DNA from: Harmonia axyridis
Lineage: Eukaryota > Arthropoda > Insecta > Coleoptera > Coccinellidae
Assembly: GCF_914767665.1 (NCBI RefSeq)
Contig: NC_059506.1
Location: 930,001-994,000, forward strand
Reading direction: 5' to 3'
DNA: 64,000 bases
In this document: piece after piece, positions 21,178-33,601 of the stretch
Numbering within the stretch: the first letter of the stretch is position 1
How the letters are laid out: the number at the start of each line of letters is the position of its first letter
Translations under genes and position numbers: made by a program
The notes under the pieces: model-generated
What the model was told of the DNA's origin: nothing
What the model saw: the letters and a program-made list of their open reading frames with translations, nothing else
Database searches by the model: none

Positions 21178-24100
21178 ATTGCGAAGAGCATGTAAACTAC
21201 GTTTCTTTGTTTCAATGTCGACTACGTGAATATCACTGCCCGTGACACATTATTTTATTAAAAAAGTTTGCAAAGAGCATGTAAACTACACTTCTTCGTT
21301 TTAATGTCAACTACGTGAATATTACTGCTAGTGACACATTATTTTATTAAAAATTTTGCAAAGAGCATGTAAACTACACTTCTTTGTTTTAATGTCAACT
21401 ACGTGAATATTACTGCGAGAGTGACACATTATTTTATTAAAAATTTTGCAAAGAGCATGTAAACTACACTTCTTTGTTTTAATGTCAACTACGTGAATAT
21501 TACTGCTAGTGACACATTATTTTATTAAAAAAGTTTGCAAAGAGCATGTAAACTACACTTCTTTGTTTTAATGTCAACTACGTGAATATTACTGCTAGTG
21601 ACACATTATTTTATTAAAAAAGTTTGCAAAGAGCATGTAAACTACACTTTTTTGTTTTAATGTCATTTACGTGAATATAACTGCTGGTGACACATTATTT
21701 TATTGAAAAAGTTTGCAAAGAGCATGTAAACTACCCTTTTTTGTTTTAATGTCAACTACTTGAATATTACTGCCAGTGACACATTATTTTATTAAAAAAG
21801 TTTGCAAAGAGTATGTAAACTAAACTTCTTTATTTTAATGTCAACTACGTGAATATTACTGCTAGTGACACATTATTTTATTAAAAAAGTTTGCAAAGAG
21901 CATGTAAACTACACTTCTTCATTTTAATGTCAACTACGTGAATATTACTGCTGGTGACACATTATTTTATTAAAAAAGTTTGCAGAGAGCATGTTAACTG
22001 CACTTCTCTATTTTAATGTCAACTACGTGAATATTACTGCTAGTGACACATTATTTTATTAAAAAAGTTTGCAAAGAGCATGTAAACTACACTTCTTTGT
22101 TTTAATGTCAACTACGTGAATATAACTGCCAGTGACACATTATTTTATTAAAAAAGTTTGCAAAGAGCATGTAAACTACACTTCTTTGTTTTAATGTCAA
22201 CTACGTGAATATTACTGCCAGTGACACATTATTTAATTGAAAAAGTTTGCAAAGAGCATGTAAACTACACTTTTTTGTTTTAATGTCAACTACGTGAATA
22301 TTACTGCTGGTGACACATTATTTTATTGAAAAAGTTTGCAAAGAGCATGTAAACTACACTTTTTTGTTTTAATGTCAACTACGTGAATATTACTGCTAGT
22401 GACACATTATTTTATTAAAAAAGTTTGCAAAGAGCATGTAAACTACACTTCTTTATTTCAATGTCAACTACGTGAATATTACTGCCAGTGACACATTATT
22501 TCATTAAAAAAGTTTGCAAAGAGCATGTAAACTACACTTCTTTGTTTCAATGTCAACTACGTGGATATTACTGCTAGTGACACATTATTTTATTGAAAAA
22601 GTTTGCAAAGAGCATGTAAACTACACTTCTTTGTTTCAATGTCAACTACGTGAATATTACTGCCAGTGACACATTATTTTATTAAAAAAGTTTGCAAAGA
22701 GCATGTAAACTACACTTCTTTGTTTCAATGTCAACTACGTGAATATTACTGCTAGTGACACATTATTTTATTAAAAAAGTTTGCAAAGAGCATGTAAACT
22801 ACACTTCTTTGTTTTAATGTCAACTACGTGAATATTACTGCCAGTGACACATTATTTTATTAAAAAAGTTTGCAAAGAGCATGTGAACTACACTTCTTTG
22901 TTTCAATGTCAACTACGTGAATATAACTGCCAGTGACACATTATTTTATTAAAAAAGTTTGCAAAGAGCATGTAAACTACACTTCTTTGTTTCAATGTCA
23001 ACTACGTGAATATTACTGCTAGTGACACATTATTTTATTAAAAAAGTTTGCAAAGAGCATGTAAACTACACTTCTTTGTTTTTATGTCAACTACGTGAAT
23101 ATTACTGCTAGTGACACATTATTTTATTAAAAAAGTTTGCAAAGAGCATGTGAACTACACTTCTTTGTTTCAATGTCAACTACGTGAATATTACTGCCAG
23201 TGACACATTATTTTATTAAAAAAGTTTGCAAAGAGCATGTAAACTACACTTCTTTATTTTAATGTCAACTACGTGAATATTACTGCCAGTGACACATTAT
23301 TTTATTAAAAAAGTTTGCAAAGAGCATGTAAACTACACTTCTTTGTTTCAATGTCAACTACGTGAATATTACTGCTAGTGACACATTATTTTATCAAAAA
23401 AGTTTGCAAAGAGCATGTAAACTACACTTCTTTGTTTTAATGTCAACTACGTGAATATTACTGCTAGTGACACATTATTTTATTAAAAAATTTGCAAAGA
23501 GCATGTAAACTACACTTCTTCATTTTAATGTCAACTACGTGAATATTACTGCCAGTGACACATTATTTTATTAAAAAAGTTTGCAAAGAGCATGTAAACT
23601 ACACTTCTTTGTTTCAATGTCAACTACGTGAATATTACTGCTAGTGACACATTATTTTATCAAAAAAGTTTGCAAAGAGCATGTAAACTACACTTCTTTG
23701 TTTTAATGTCAACTACGTGAATATTACTGCCAGTGACACATTATTTTATTAAAAAAGTTTGCAAAGAGCATGTAAACTACACTTCTTTATTTTAATGTCA
23801 ACTACGTGAATATTACTGTTAGTGACACATTATTTTATTAAGAAAGTTTGCAAAGAGCATGTAAACTACACTTCTTTGTTTCAATGTCAACTACGTGAAT
23901 ATTACTGCCAGTGACACATTAAAAAGTTTGCAAAGAGCATGTAAACTACACTTCACTATTTTAATGTCCACTACGTGAATATTACTGCTAGTGACACATT
24001 ATTTTATTAAAAAAGTTTGCAAAGTGCATGTAAACTACACTTCTTTGTTTCAATGTCAACTACGTGAATATTACTGCTAGTGACACATTATTTTATTAAA

Positions 24101-26592
24101 AAGTTTGCAAAGAGCATGTAAACTACACTTCTTTATTTTAATGTCAACTACGTGAATATTACTGCCAGTGACACATTATTTTATTAAAAAAGTTTGCAAA
24201 GAGCATGTAAACTACACTTCTTTGTTTTAATGTCAACTACGTGAATATTACTGCCAGTGACACATTATTTTATTAAAAAAGTTTACAAAGAGCATGTAAA
24301 CTACACTTCTTTGTTTTAATGTCAACTACGTGAATATTACTGCCAGTGACACATTATTTCATTAAAAAAGTTTGCAAATAGCATGTAAACTACACTTCTT
24401 TGTTTTAATGTCATCTACGTGAATATTACTGCCAGTGACACATTATTTTATTAAAAAAGTTTGCAAAGAGCATGTAAACTACTTTTCTTTGTTTCAATGT
24501 CAACTACGTGAATATTACTGCCAGTGACACATTATTTAATTGAAAAAGTTTGCAAAGAGCATGTAAACTACACTTTTTTGTTTTAATGTCAACTACGTGA
24601 ATATTACTGCTGGTGACACATTATTTTATTGAAAAAGTTTGCAAAGAGCATGTAAACTACACTTTTTTGTTTTAATGTCAACTACGTGAATATTACTGCT
24701 AGTGACACATTATTTTATTAAAAAAGTTTGCAAAGAGCATGTAAACTACACTTCTTTATTTCAATGTCAACTACGTGAATATTACTGCCAGTGACACATT
24801 ATTTCATTAAAAAAGTTTGCAAAGAGCATGTAAACTACACTTCTTTGTTTCAATGTCAACTACGTGAATATTACTGCTAGTGACACATTATTTTATTGAA
24901 AAAGTTTGCAAAGAGCATGTAAACTACACTTCTTTGTTTCAATGTCAACTACGTGAATATTACTGCCAGTGACACATTATTTTATTAAAAAAGTTTGCAA
25001 AGAGCATGTAAACTACACTTCTTTGTTTCAATGTCAACTACGTGAATATTACTGCTAGTGACACATTATTTTATTAAAAAAGTTTGCAAAGAGCATGTAA
25101 ACTACACTTCTTTGTTTTTATGTCAACTACGTGAATATTACTGCTAGTGACACATTATTTTATTAAAAAAGTTTGCAAAGAGCATGTGAACTACACTTCT
25201 TTGTTTCAATGTCAACTACGTGAATATTACTGCCAGTGACACATTATTTTATTAAAAAAGTTTGCAAAGAGCATGTAAACTACACTTCTTTATTTTAATG
25301 TCAACTACGTGAATATTACTGCCAGTGACACATTATTTTATTAAAAAAGTTTGCAAAGAGCATGTAAACTACACTTCTTTGTTTCAATGTCAACTACGTG
25401 AATATTACTGCTAGTGACACATTATTTTATCAAAAAAGTTTGCAAAGAGCATGTAAACTACACTTCTTTGTTTTAATGTCAACTACGTGAATATTACTGC
25501 CAGTGACACATTATTTTATCAAAAAAGTTTGCAAAGAGCATGTAAACTACACTTCTTTATTTTAATGTCAACTACGTGAATATTACTGTTAGTGACACAT
25601 TATTTTATTAAGAAAGTTTGCAAAGAGCATGTAAACTACACTTCTTTGTTTCAATGTCAACTACGTGAATATTACTGCCAGTGACACATTATTTTATTAA
25701 AAAAGTTTGCAAAGAGCATGTAAACTACACTTCTCTATTTTAATGTCCACTACGTGAATATTACTGCTAGTGACACATTATTTTATTAAAAAAGTTTGCA
25801 AAGTGCATGTAAACTACACTTCTTTGTTTCAATGTCAACTACGTGAATATTACTGCTAGTGACACATTATTTTATTAAAAAGTTTGCAAAGAGCATGTAA
25901 ACTACACTTCTTTATTTTAATGTCAACTACGTGAATATTACTGCCAGTGACACATTATTTTATTAAAAAAGTTTGCAAAGAGCATGTAAACTACACTTCT
26001 TTGTTTTAATGTCAACTACGTGAATATTACTGCCAGTGACACATTATTTTATTAAAAAAGTTTACAAAGAGCATGTAAACTACACTTCTTTGTTTTAATG
26101 TCAACTACGTGAATATTACTGCCAGTGACACATTATTTCATTAAAAAAGTTTGCAAAGAGCATGTAAACTACACTTCTCTATTTTAATGTCCACTACGTG
26201 AATATTACTGCCAGTGACACATTATTTTATTAAAAAAGTTTGCAAAGAGCATGTAAACTAAACTTCTTTATTTTAATGTCAACTACGTGAATATTACTGC
26301 CAGTGACACATTATTTTATTAAAAAAGTTTGCAAAGTGCATGTAAACTACACTTCTTTGTTTTAATGTCAACTACGTGAATATTACTGCCAGTGACACAT
26401 TATTTTATTAAAAAAGTTTGCAAAGAGCATGTAAACTACACTTCTTTGTTTTAATGTCAACTACGTGAATATTACTGCCAGTGACACATTATTTTATTAA
26501 AGAAGTTTGCAAAGAGCATATAAACTACACTTCTTTGTTTCAATGTCAACTACGTGAATATTACTGCTAGTGACACATTATTTTATTAAAAA
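21178..26592. repeat. 89-bp satellite array, ~61 monomers
   Basis: The monomer runs from GTTTGCAAAGAGCATGTAAA through 'caactacgtgaatattact' to 'gacacattattttatta'. Successive GTTTGC positions (21533, 21622) give an 89-base period. Monomers are mostly over 90% identical. The first monomers at the left edge are the most diverged. Private variants recur in the same order about 2.3 kb apart (block at about 22231-24370 and again at 24534-26150), showing that whole multi-monomer blocks were copied. No ORF spans the unit. It lies inside the 30.3 kb BicC intron. Confidence 0.97.
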
Positions 26593-27320
26593 ACTAAAAT
26601 GTTCTAGTTTCCTGTGCAACTTTCGTATTTTTTCCTGACATAAGAACCTTCTCCTAATGATAACAAATACAACAAAAAAAGAATTAGTGAAATCCGTCCA
26701 GCCATTCACGCGTGATGCCGTGACCAAGGGAAAAAGGGATTCATTTTTATATAGGTATATAGAAGATTATTATAAAAAAAGACTTCCGTTTTTTTTTAAA
26801 TATATCAACTACTTCTTCGGTATTTACTACACAATAACTTTCCCTTGAGGGGCACATGTGAGCATAAATTGACTGGAATACTTAGGTAGTGGAAGGTAAT
26901 TAAATTCAGATTTCAGATTACAAATTAATTAAACTGAGAGTGATAATTTCATTCACTTTTTACAAATTCCATTGAAAAATTTTTTTCGAGATTTTGAAAA
27001 CAAATAAGTTTTAAAGTAAACGATCTGAACTAATAGGTTGAATCAGATACTCGAATAAAATTTGTTAAATTGTGGAGTCTACAATGCATATTTAGAATTT
27101 ATAGAAAATAGAAAATCTCATGACTGTTTACTCACGAATATATACTCCTGTTAACTTGAAGTCGGTTCCCACAAATTATAAAATAACTGTTCACTTTCAC
27201 TGTAAATACAATCATTTTTCATAAACACTTCAATAAGTTCAATAGAGTCATTTGAAAATCGGTGAAGATTAATAAAACAAAGTAGTGCGCATGCTAGACA
27301 ACAGCCCCTATCGTCTAGTA
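26593..27320. other. Intron, nothing recognised
   Basis: The ORF at 26657-26848 has no recognisable motif. Confidence 0.4.
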
Positions 27321-27324
27321 TGCA

Positions 27325-28440
27325 TAGTCAAAGGTCAAGGTCTGTAGATTACACAGGTTGCCTCGTAACTTGAGTTGAAGAGTGGAGTAACGCGTCATCC
27401 GGTGTCTGTCAAGGTCAATAGAGTGTCTGTATCGCCATTGGCCATCATTGACAGACATTTAAACACTTTTTACGATTTCATTGCAATCAAATGTTATTTA
27501 ATTGATGTGTAAACCGAGTAACCTCAAGAATGGTTGACGCTGATTAGCTGAAAGTTACGAGACAACTTGTCTAAATCTATGAACCTTAGTCAAAGGTCTT
27601 GACTAGACGCATGCGTGGTGCATTCATATATTTTCGTGACGTATCGTAGGAACGAAAATATACGAAGGGTATCGACTGCGGTAGTGCGGAGTCAAGGTCT
27701 GTAGATTGCACAAGTTGTCTCGTAACTCGGGTTGAAGAGTGGGGGAACGCGTCATCCTGTGTCTGTCAAGATCTATACAGGGTCTGTTCTGTATCGCCAT
27801 TGGCCATCATTGACAGACAGTTAAAGACTATTTAGGATAGACTACGATCGATATACGCGATCAAACTAATAAGAAAATCCGTGAAAACCCACGATTTCAT
27901 TACAATCAAATGTTATTTATTTGAATGTGTAAAACGAGTGACGTCAAGAATGGTTGACGCTGATAGGTTGAAAGTTACGATACAACCTGTCTAAATCTAT
28001 AAACCTTGGTCAAAGGTCTAGACTAGACGAATGGTGCATTCGTATATTTTCGTGGCGTATCGTAGGAACGAAAATATACGAGAAGGTTATCGACTGCGGT
28101 AGTGCGAAGTCAAGGTCTGTAGATTACATAGGTTGTCTCGTAACTCGGGTTGAAGAGTGGGGGAACGCGTCATCCTGTGTCTGTCGAGGTCTATAGAGTG
28201 TCTGTATTGGCCATCATTGACAGACATTTTGTCGTAGCTATTTTATAATTGAAGATATTAAAGACTATTTAGGAGAGGCTACAAACGATATACGCGATCA
28301 AACTAATAAGAAAACCCACGATTTCATTACAATCAAATGTTATTTATTTGAATGTGTAAACCGAGTGACGTCACGAATGGTTGACGCTGATTGGTTGAAA
28401 GTTACGAGACAACCTGTCTAAATCTATAAACCTTGGTGCG
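27325..28440. repeat. Tandem repeat, ~360-420 bp unit, about three copies
   Basis: 'aaggtctgtagatt' recurs at 27337, 27694 and 28112 (spacings 357 and 418). Each unit includes 'gggaacgcgtcatcctgtgt', 'ccattggccatcattgacag', 'ggttgacgctgat' and a small palindrome 'tatattttcgt ... acgaaaatata'. The second and third units carry an extra segment ('cgatatacgcgatcaaacta') absent from the first. Confidence 0.85.
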
Positions 28441-29137
28441 AAGGTTGCTCGCCGGCTGGCCCTTTTTTCGTTTTAATTAATTTTGATATCTTAAACATTT
28501 CGGGAGGGGTTCGAATCCCCAAAACCCCCCCTGGCTAAGCCCGTGGTGCAAGTTCATATATACAAATATATAAGAATATTATATTCATCTATTTATTTTA
28601 TTATCTACACATATTCACAAGTTTTTGGTCCTATAATTATTTTCTACCTCAAATTTTAGTGGCGTATTATCTGTTGATATTTTTTTTCTCAAAAACCCTG
28701 AATTTTAGAAAAAAAATAAAAGAGATCTTATTTGTTAAAAATTGATGAGTCTATCCAAAATTAATTTTCTTATTGTAAAATATGAAAAAAGAAAAAGTTT
28801 TAGCGAAGCAAGTTTGAGGGATGGCTTTTTCTACTTCTTGAAATCATAGAGGAATATCACCAACAATTTTTTTGAATGCCTTTTGGCTCGCATATAATGT
28901 CAGCTTAATTTCATTTCTGTTAAATTTTTGGTTTTCAAGAAAAAAATTGAAAACTGTTTTTCAGGCGACATATTTAGGGGTCTATAAAAGAGCGGGAAGT
29001 GACTCAGAAAAAAATATTTATATGGAAGACTTCCTTATGTTTTGACAAGGAATCAACCCCTATTCTTTTTGCAACTATTCATAAACACCATGTATATTCA
29101 CTCGTTTTTATAGAAACCATTGAAATGCACATTATAT
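28441..29137. other. Intron, no gene
   Basis: It contains a C-rich 'ccccaaaacccccc' tract (28518-28531) typical of degenerate repeat ends. No coding signature. Confidence 0.4.
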
Positions 29138-30777
29138 ACAGGGTGGCCACTTTTTCGATGGGATTGTATTGGTAACTTTTAAACCATAACAGTTAGAATG
29201 TCGGTCGAATGGAGAAAAAGTTGCATGCATAGAAGCATTATCAAGCAGTTCAAACAATTCGAGATTATCAGGGCCGGTTATTGAGATATCATAGGAAAAG
29301 TAAATTCTGTCATTTTGATTTTTCTTTTTTTTTCACTTCATTTCAAATATTATCAAAAAATGTTCCAGGAATTTTTTATTCGACAGTAAATTGTTCTCAA
29401 TTTGACGTAATCAGATTTCGTATCCAACGTTTCGTGCTCTCTGGGCCACCCTCAACCTCATTTTTTTCAATACGGATCTGTATATTTTATGACACTTTTC
29501 GAAATAACTTTTAACGCTGAATTCATCGATATATCATACAATGTCATTCAAAGTTGATTTTTCGGTGATTTTGACCCTTATCCAAATTTCTTTGGGTCGG
29601 ATCTGTAGTGAATGCAATTTATCAAAAACTGCTGTTAATAAAATAGTCAAGAAACGCGAATACAATCATTTTAAATTAGAATACCAAGCCTACAAAACTT
29701 ATATCGTAATGATATCAAAATAAAGTTCGATTTTGGATCAAATGACAAATCCAACAATAGTGATTTATCGCGAGAAGATTGAGAATGTATTGGAAGGTAT
29801 TCAAGAAGACGAAATAAGCAAATGTATAAGAAGTATGGGTTCCAAAACCGTTAAGTGCATTTTACAAAATGGTGGAAATATCGAACACTTACTTCATTCA
29901 TTTTCATTTACTTTCGAATAATCATTCGATTTTTCTTTCATTAAATGATAATTCGTTCAATTATTATGAATTGAGATATGTAAATAATTATTACTTGTTT
30001 CTTGATTTGAATCTGATATGTTCCATTGAGTTCAAGATGAGTAAGTTGATTTTCTCATCGAAATGTATTGCATGTTGTTAATTAAACTAAAGGTACCTGA
30101 ATGTAATACAGATCCTGTTAGTGATGGTGTAGTATACCCCTTGTTTATCAGTGGACAATGGGCTTTATGCTGCAAACCACCAAGCGTATTTTTTAGGTTA
30201 AGTTAATGTTCTATGTTCTTAATATGCACTCTACGAAGTTGTAAGAAGCTGAGTCTTTTGTATTAATAAATGAAGTAAGCAAAATCATAAGAGTTTCGCT
30301 ATTTAATCCTAACAGATCCGACCCAAAGAAATTTGGATAAGGGTCAAAATCACCTGAAAATCAACTTTGACATTGTATGATATATCGTTGAATTCAGCGT
30401 TAAAAGTTATTTCGAAAAGTGTCATAAAATATGCAGGTCCGTATTGAAAAATAATGAGGTTGAGGGTGGCCCAGAGAGCACGAAACGTTGGATACGAAAT
30501 CTGATTACGTCAAATTGAGAACAATTTACTGTCGAATAAAAAATTCCTGTAACATTTTCCGATAATATTTGAAATAAAGTGGGAAAAAAAGAAAAATCAA
30601 AATGACAGAATTTACTTTTCTTATGATATCTCAATACCCGGACCTGATGATTTCGATTTGTTTGAACTGCTTGATAATGCTTCTATGCATGCAACTTTTT
30701 CTCTATTTGACCGACCTTCTAACACTTATGGTTTAAAAGTTACCAATACAATCCCATTGAAAAAGTGGCCACCCTGT
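29138..30777. mobile_element. Foldback element enclosing a transposase relic
   Basis: The ends 'acagggtggccactttttc' and 'gaaaaagtggccaccctgt' are flanked by TATA on both sides. The arms are about 465 bases (29138-29601 and 30312-30777), with a ~710-bp loop. On the plus strand, 29733-29921 reads 'REKIENVLEGIQEDEISKCI ... NGGNIEHLLHSF', resembling the C-terminal tail ('nGGhIEHLL') of insect Tc1/mariner-type transposases. The catalytic core is missing, so this is a derivative, not an active element. Confidence 0.7.
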
Positions 30778-31059
30778 ATACATAAAAAGAGATAACTGTA
30801 GATGGTACCGTTTATCGACGAAATATCGACAAGCTTAATAAAGCGCAAAAAATTCTATAAAATAAGGGTAAGCAGACATGCCGATGCGCAACCATAATAT
30901 TTATAATTTAAATGCGGCACCTTTGAACATACCGATGCAAGACAGAAATATTTCTGACTAGATTACGGCACGCTTGAACATAGCCATATTTCTTGCCTTA
31001 AAGTTTTGTTGATCTTGTAAATATACTAGTGGAATGAATTAAAGGATCAAAATAAAATT

Positions 31060-31231
31060 ATGCAGATTTCAGAAATATAATAATATACAGGGTGTGAAAA
31101 AAAATCTTTTATATGATAGATCAAAAAGTGTCGCATATTATGTTAATGAGATATCCCAAATTTCAATCTATTACCTTCAGAACTAACGGAGATACGGGGG
31201 GTGTACCATGATCCTGTTACACCCGGTATAG
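31060..31231. repeat. Inverted copy of the 5-197 element
   Basis: It matches 1-215 in reverse, including 'gatacggggggtgtaccatg' and 'caaaaagtgtcgcatatta', but lacks about 50 internal bases. The left flank equals the outer end of the 198-925 foldback. Confidence 0.7.
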
Positions 31232-31390
31232 TACAGGTTGATTAACCGCGATAGCCTATTAGACGTTTATGGAAAACAAATCATAATTTTGTGCTGAAAA
31301 TTTGCATATTGGGGTTTGAGACAATGATCTTGCTCTCTAAAATATTTCAATATCTCTACAACTTTTAGTTATACCGGAAACAAGTTACCA
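31232..31390. repeat. Partial arm of the 5717-7568 foldback
   Basis: 'gatagcctattagacgttta' and 'tttgcatattggggtttgag' match the left arm of that element. The right arm is absent. Confidence 0.65.
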
Positions 31391-31629
31391 ACATAGTAAT
31401 TCATTATCAAATTAAAAGTGTTATCATTCTACAATCTATATCGTTTAAATAAATTATACGGAAACTTCACCAAAATTGGTGGGTGCAATAAAAAATCTAT
31501 AATTTCGTTTTGAACTGAGCAGTTATTTGGTGGTTTTCTCTCTCAATCCATATGTATATTTGATACTAATACACGCTTTCGATTCTAGAGTTTTATACGT
31601 CAAGAGTCAAGTTTTGATATGAGAGAAAA

Positions 31630-32390
31630 TAATATACTAAAGTGTATCTACAAATAAATCAAATTAGAAAAAGTTAACTTACCCTTTGAATCCATTATTA
31701 TATCGAGTAATTTGGTTAAGGATTTACCATCGTTTGGGCAATGTGTCGGATCTGCTCCTTTGTACAAAAGATAGTCTATAATTTCGTAGTCCCTGTCGGA
31801 AAAATCTTCTTTCGTTCTTTTGATTACTAACTTGGTTAAACAATCATTCATAAATACTGAATTCTTCGATTTAGATTTAATATAATTGGTAACGTCATAA
31901 GTGGACCCACAATACATAACGAAGTCGTGATTAGTAATTTTAACTAATTTCGTCATTTTTCTGTACGTTATTCGAAACTCAAAATAAAAATTTCGGAGGT
32001 AGGAACAAGTAATACACAAACTTTTCAACTGAGGCTTCCGAATATGGAACAGCCTTATGTAGTCAAAATCTTAGAAATAGCACTCGTTAAATTGTCGTTA
32101 ATATGTTCAAAAATAACTTTTATTTTGAGAGTGACAGTAATTAGGGTAGGTAATTTTCATTTTCTAAAGATGACAATATTGTTCGTTAAACCAGTGGCGG
32201 ATCTATAGGCTGTTCAACTTTCGCAGCCTCTGAATTTTGATACCTTAGTTCACAATTATATCGACGGTTGCAGTGGCGTACCCAGACCTAAGCCTTGGGG
32301 GGGATAAAGAAAACAAAATTTCAAATTTTCGTTCTCTCGAAGAAGTTTTCCGAAGAAATTTGCTTACTCATAATAAGATTGTGATATATA
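31630..32390. repeat. Segmental duplicate of 1640-2400
   Basis: Same orientation and near-identical over the orphan exon, its upstream sequence and the following MITE end. It is cut on the right by an AAAGGATCA MITE at about 32393. Confidence 0.85.
31683..31956 (-). pseudogene. Orphan first exon of ankyrin-type gene, copy 2
   Basis: The reading frame is open from the ATG at 31956 to the donor AAGG|GTAAGT at 31683/31682, phase 1 as in the other copies. It differs from the 1.7 kb copy by a few substitutions (for example 'SKSKNSVFMND' against 'SRSNDSVFIND'), and both are more diverged from the 10.2 kb gene. The DNA to its left is occupied by foldback elements and satellite, and no ankyrin exon follows before the BicC exon at 14.9 kb. 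It is most likely a non-functional duplicate. Confidence 0.7.
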
Positions 32391-32392
32391 CT

Positions 32393-32790
32393 AGGGGAAT
32401 AAATTAAAGGATCAAAATAAAATTCGAAATTTTTAGCGGTTTTTCAAATGGCTGTATTTTCGATAACAATGGTCGTATCTCAATTTGAAAATAAAATTTT
32501 TGAAGCATGAAGTTTATAGTTTAGAGATCTCATGCTGAAAAAGTTTTCAAGTAACGTGTACCGCTCAATCCTAATGAATACAGTATCTAAAATTTCTGCG
32601 AAATTTTTTTAGTTTTTATTTTTGGCCTACAGACTTGTAATTTTTTTTTTCTTAACTTAACCACTATATGGATGAGATAACTTGTTCATTCAGCTTCAAT
32701 ATCCCTTTTTCAAAATTTCGATTCGAGCACTTCTCGCTTAAATATCGAACTTTGAATTGAAAATGACCTTTTTATCTTTAAAAAAAAGTT
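32393..32790. repeat. AAAGGATCA MITE, left part
   Basis: 'aattaaaggatcaaaataaa' at the left followed by sequence matching 5010-5060 and, in reverse, 1360-1640. The right end is not present. Confidence 0.6.
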
Positions 32791-33124
32791 TAAGAATCCT
32801 TGATTTCAATTCAACTCGTAATTTCCTCTGAATAATTAAATAAATAATAGAAATTAGAGCAGAAAGTAGTTCTGCTCTAGTTTTTTATGTGCAGTTTTTT
32901 GTATTGAGCGTGATTAAACATTTGTTTTATTATATTATGTGTCCAAACATTGAGACATTTAAAGAGTTTTTGAATTCTTTCAAATATAATCATAAGGTAT
33001 TTACTTTCAAGAAATGAAAATATGATTTTTTTATAATTATTGAAATTTAATTATTATTACAATTATTGACGGTCAATTATGTTACAAATCCAGTGGCGGA
33101 TCAATCGGTACGCTTAGTACGCTC

Positions 33125-33601
33125 ATAGTATAAGGAATGAATTATCGTATTATTTCTGCGCCATCTATAGCTCACGATTCAGCGCCATCTGTTATCGAGT
33201 TTCTTCTCCACTTTGGGTAGTCAATAGTGTTCGATATATCGTCGGCTAGGAGTATAAATCTGCTATGTCCATAATGAACAATTTCACAGGAGACCAAAAA
33301 AACCGTACAGTACAGTGTTATAATAATAATAAGAGAGTTTATTCATGAAAATACATTCAATAGAGTTTATTGAATGTATTTTCATGAATAAACTCCCTTA
33401 TTATTATTATTATAATACCGCACAGTAGTACGGTTTTTTTGGTCTCCTGTGAAATTGTTCATTATGGACATAGCAGATTTACACTCTTAGCCGATGATAT
33501 GCAACCCGTAACACGACAAATCCAACTACAGTAGCGGCCCCTGGTGAACAGTTCCTTGCCGCCAAACGGCGGTTGGCTTACTATCCATTCCTTATACTAT
33601 G
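33125..33601. repeat. MITE with long central hairpin
   Basis: The ends CATAGTATAAGGAATG and CATTCCTTATACTATG are inverted repeats. At the centre, 33261-33357 and 33370-33476 form a ~100-base near-perfect hairpin ('gtccataatgaacaatttca', 'caggagaccaaaaaaaccgt' and complements). A copy at 63115-63283 keeps both outer parts but lacks the hairpin. Confidence 0.8.

Noticed and set aside
21178..26592. Regular repeats at first glance resembling a CRISPR array
   Set aside because: The whole 89-bp unit is conserved with no unique spacers. It is a eukaryotic satellite.
28495..28535. GGTTCGAATCCCC resembling a tRNA T-loop
   Set aside because: There is no acceptor stem, D-arm or anticodon arm at the right distances. 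It lies in a C-tract repeat end.
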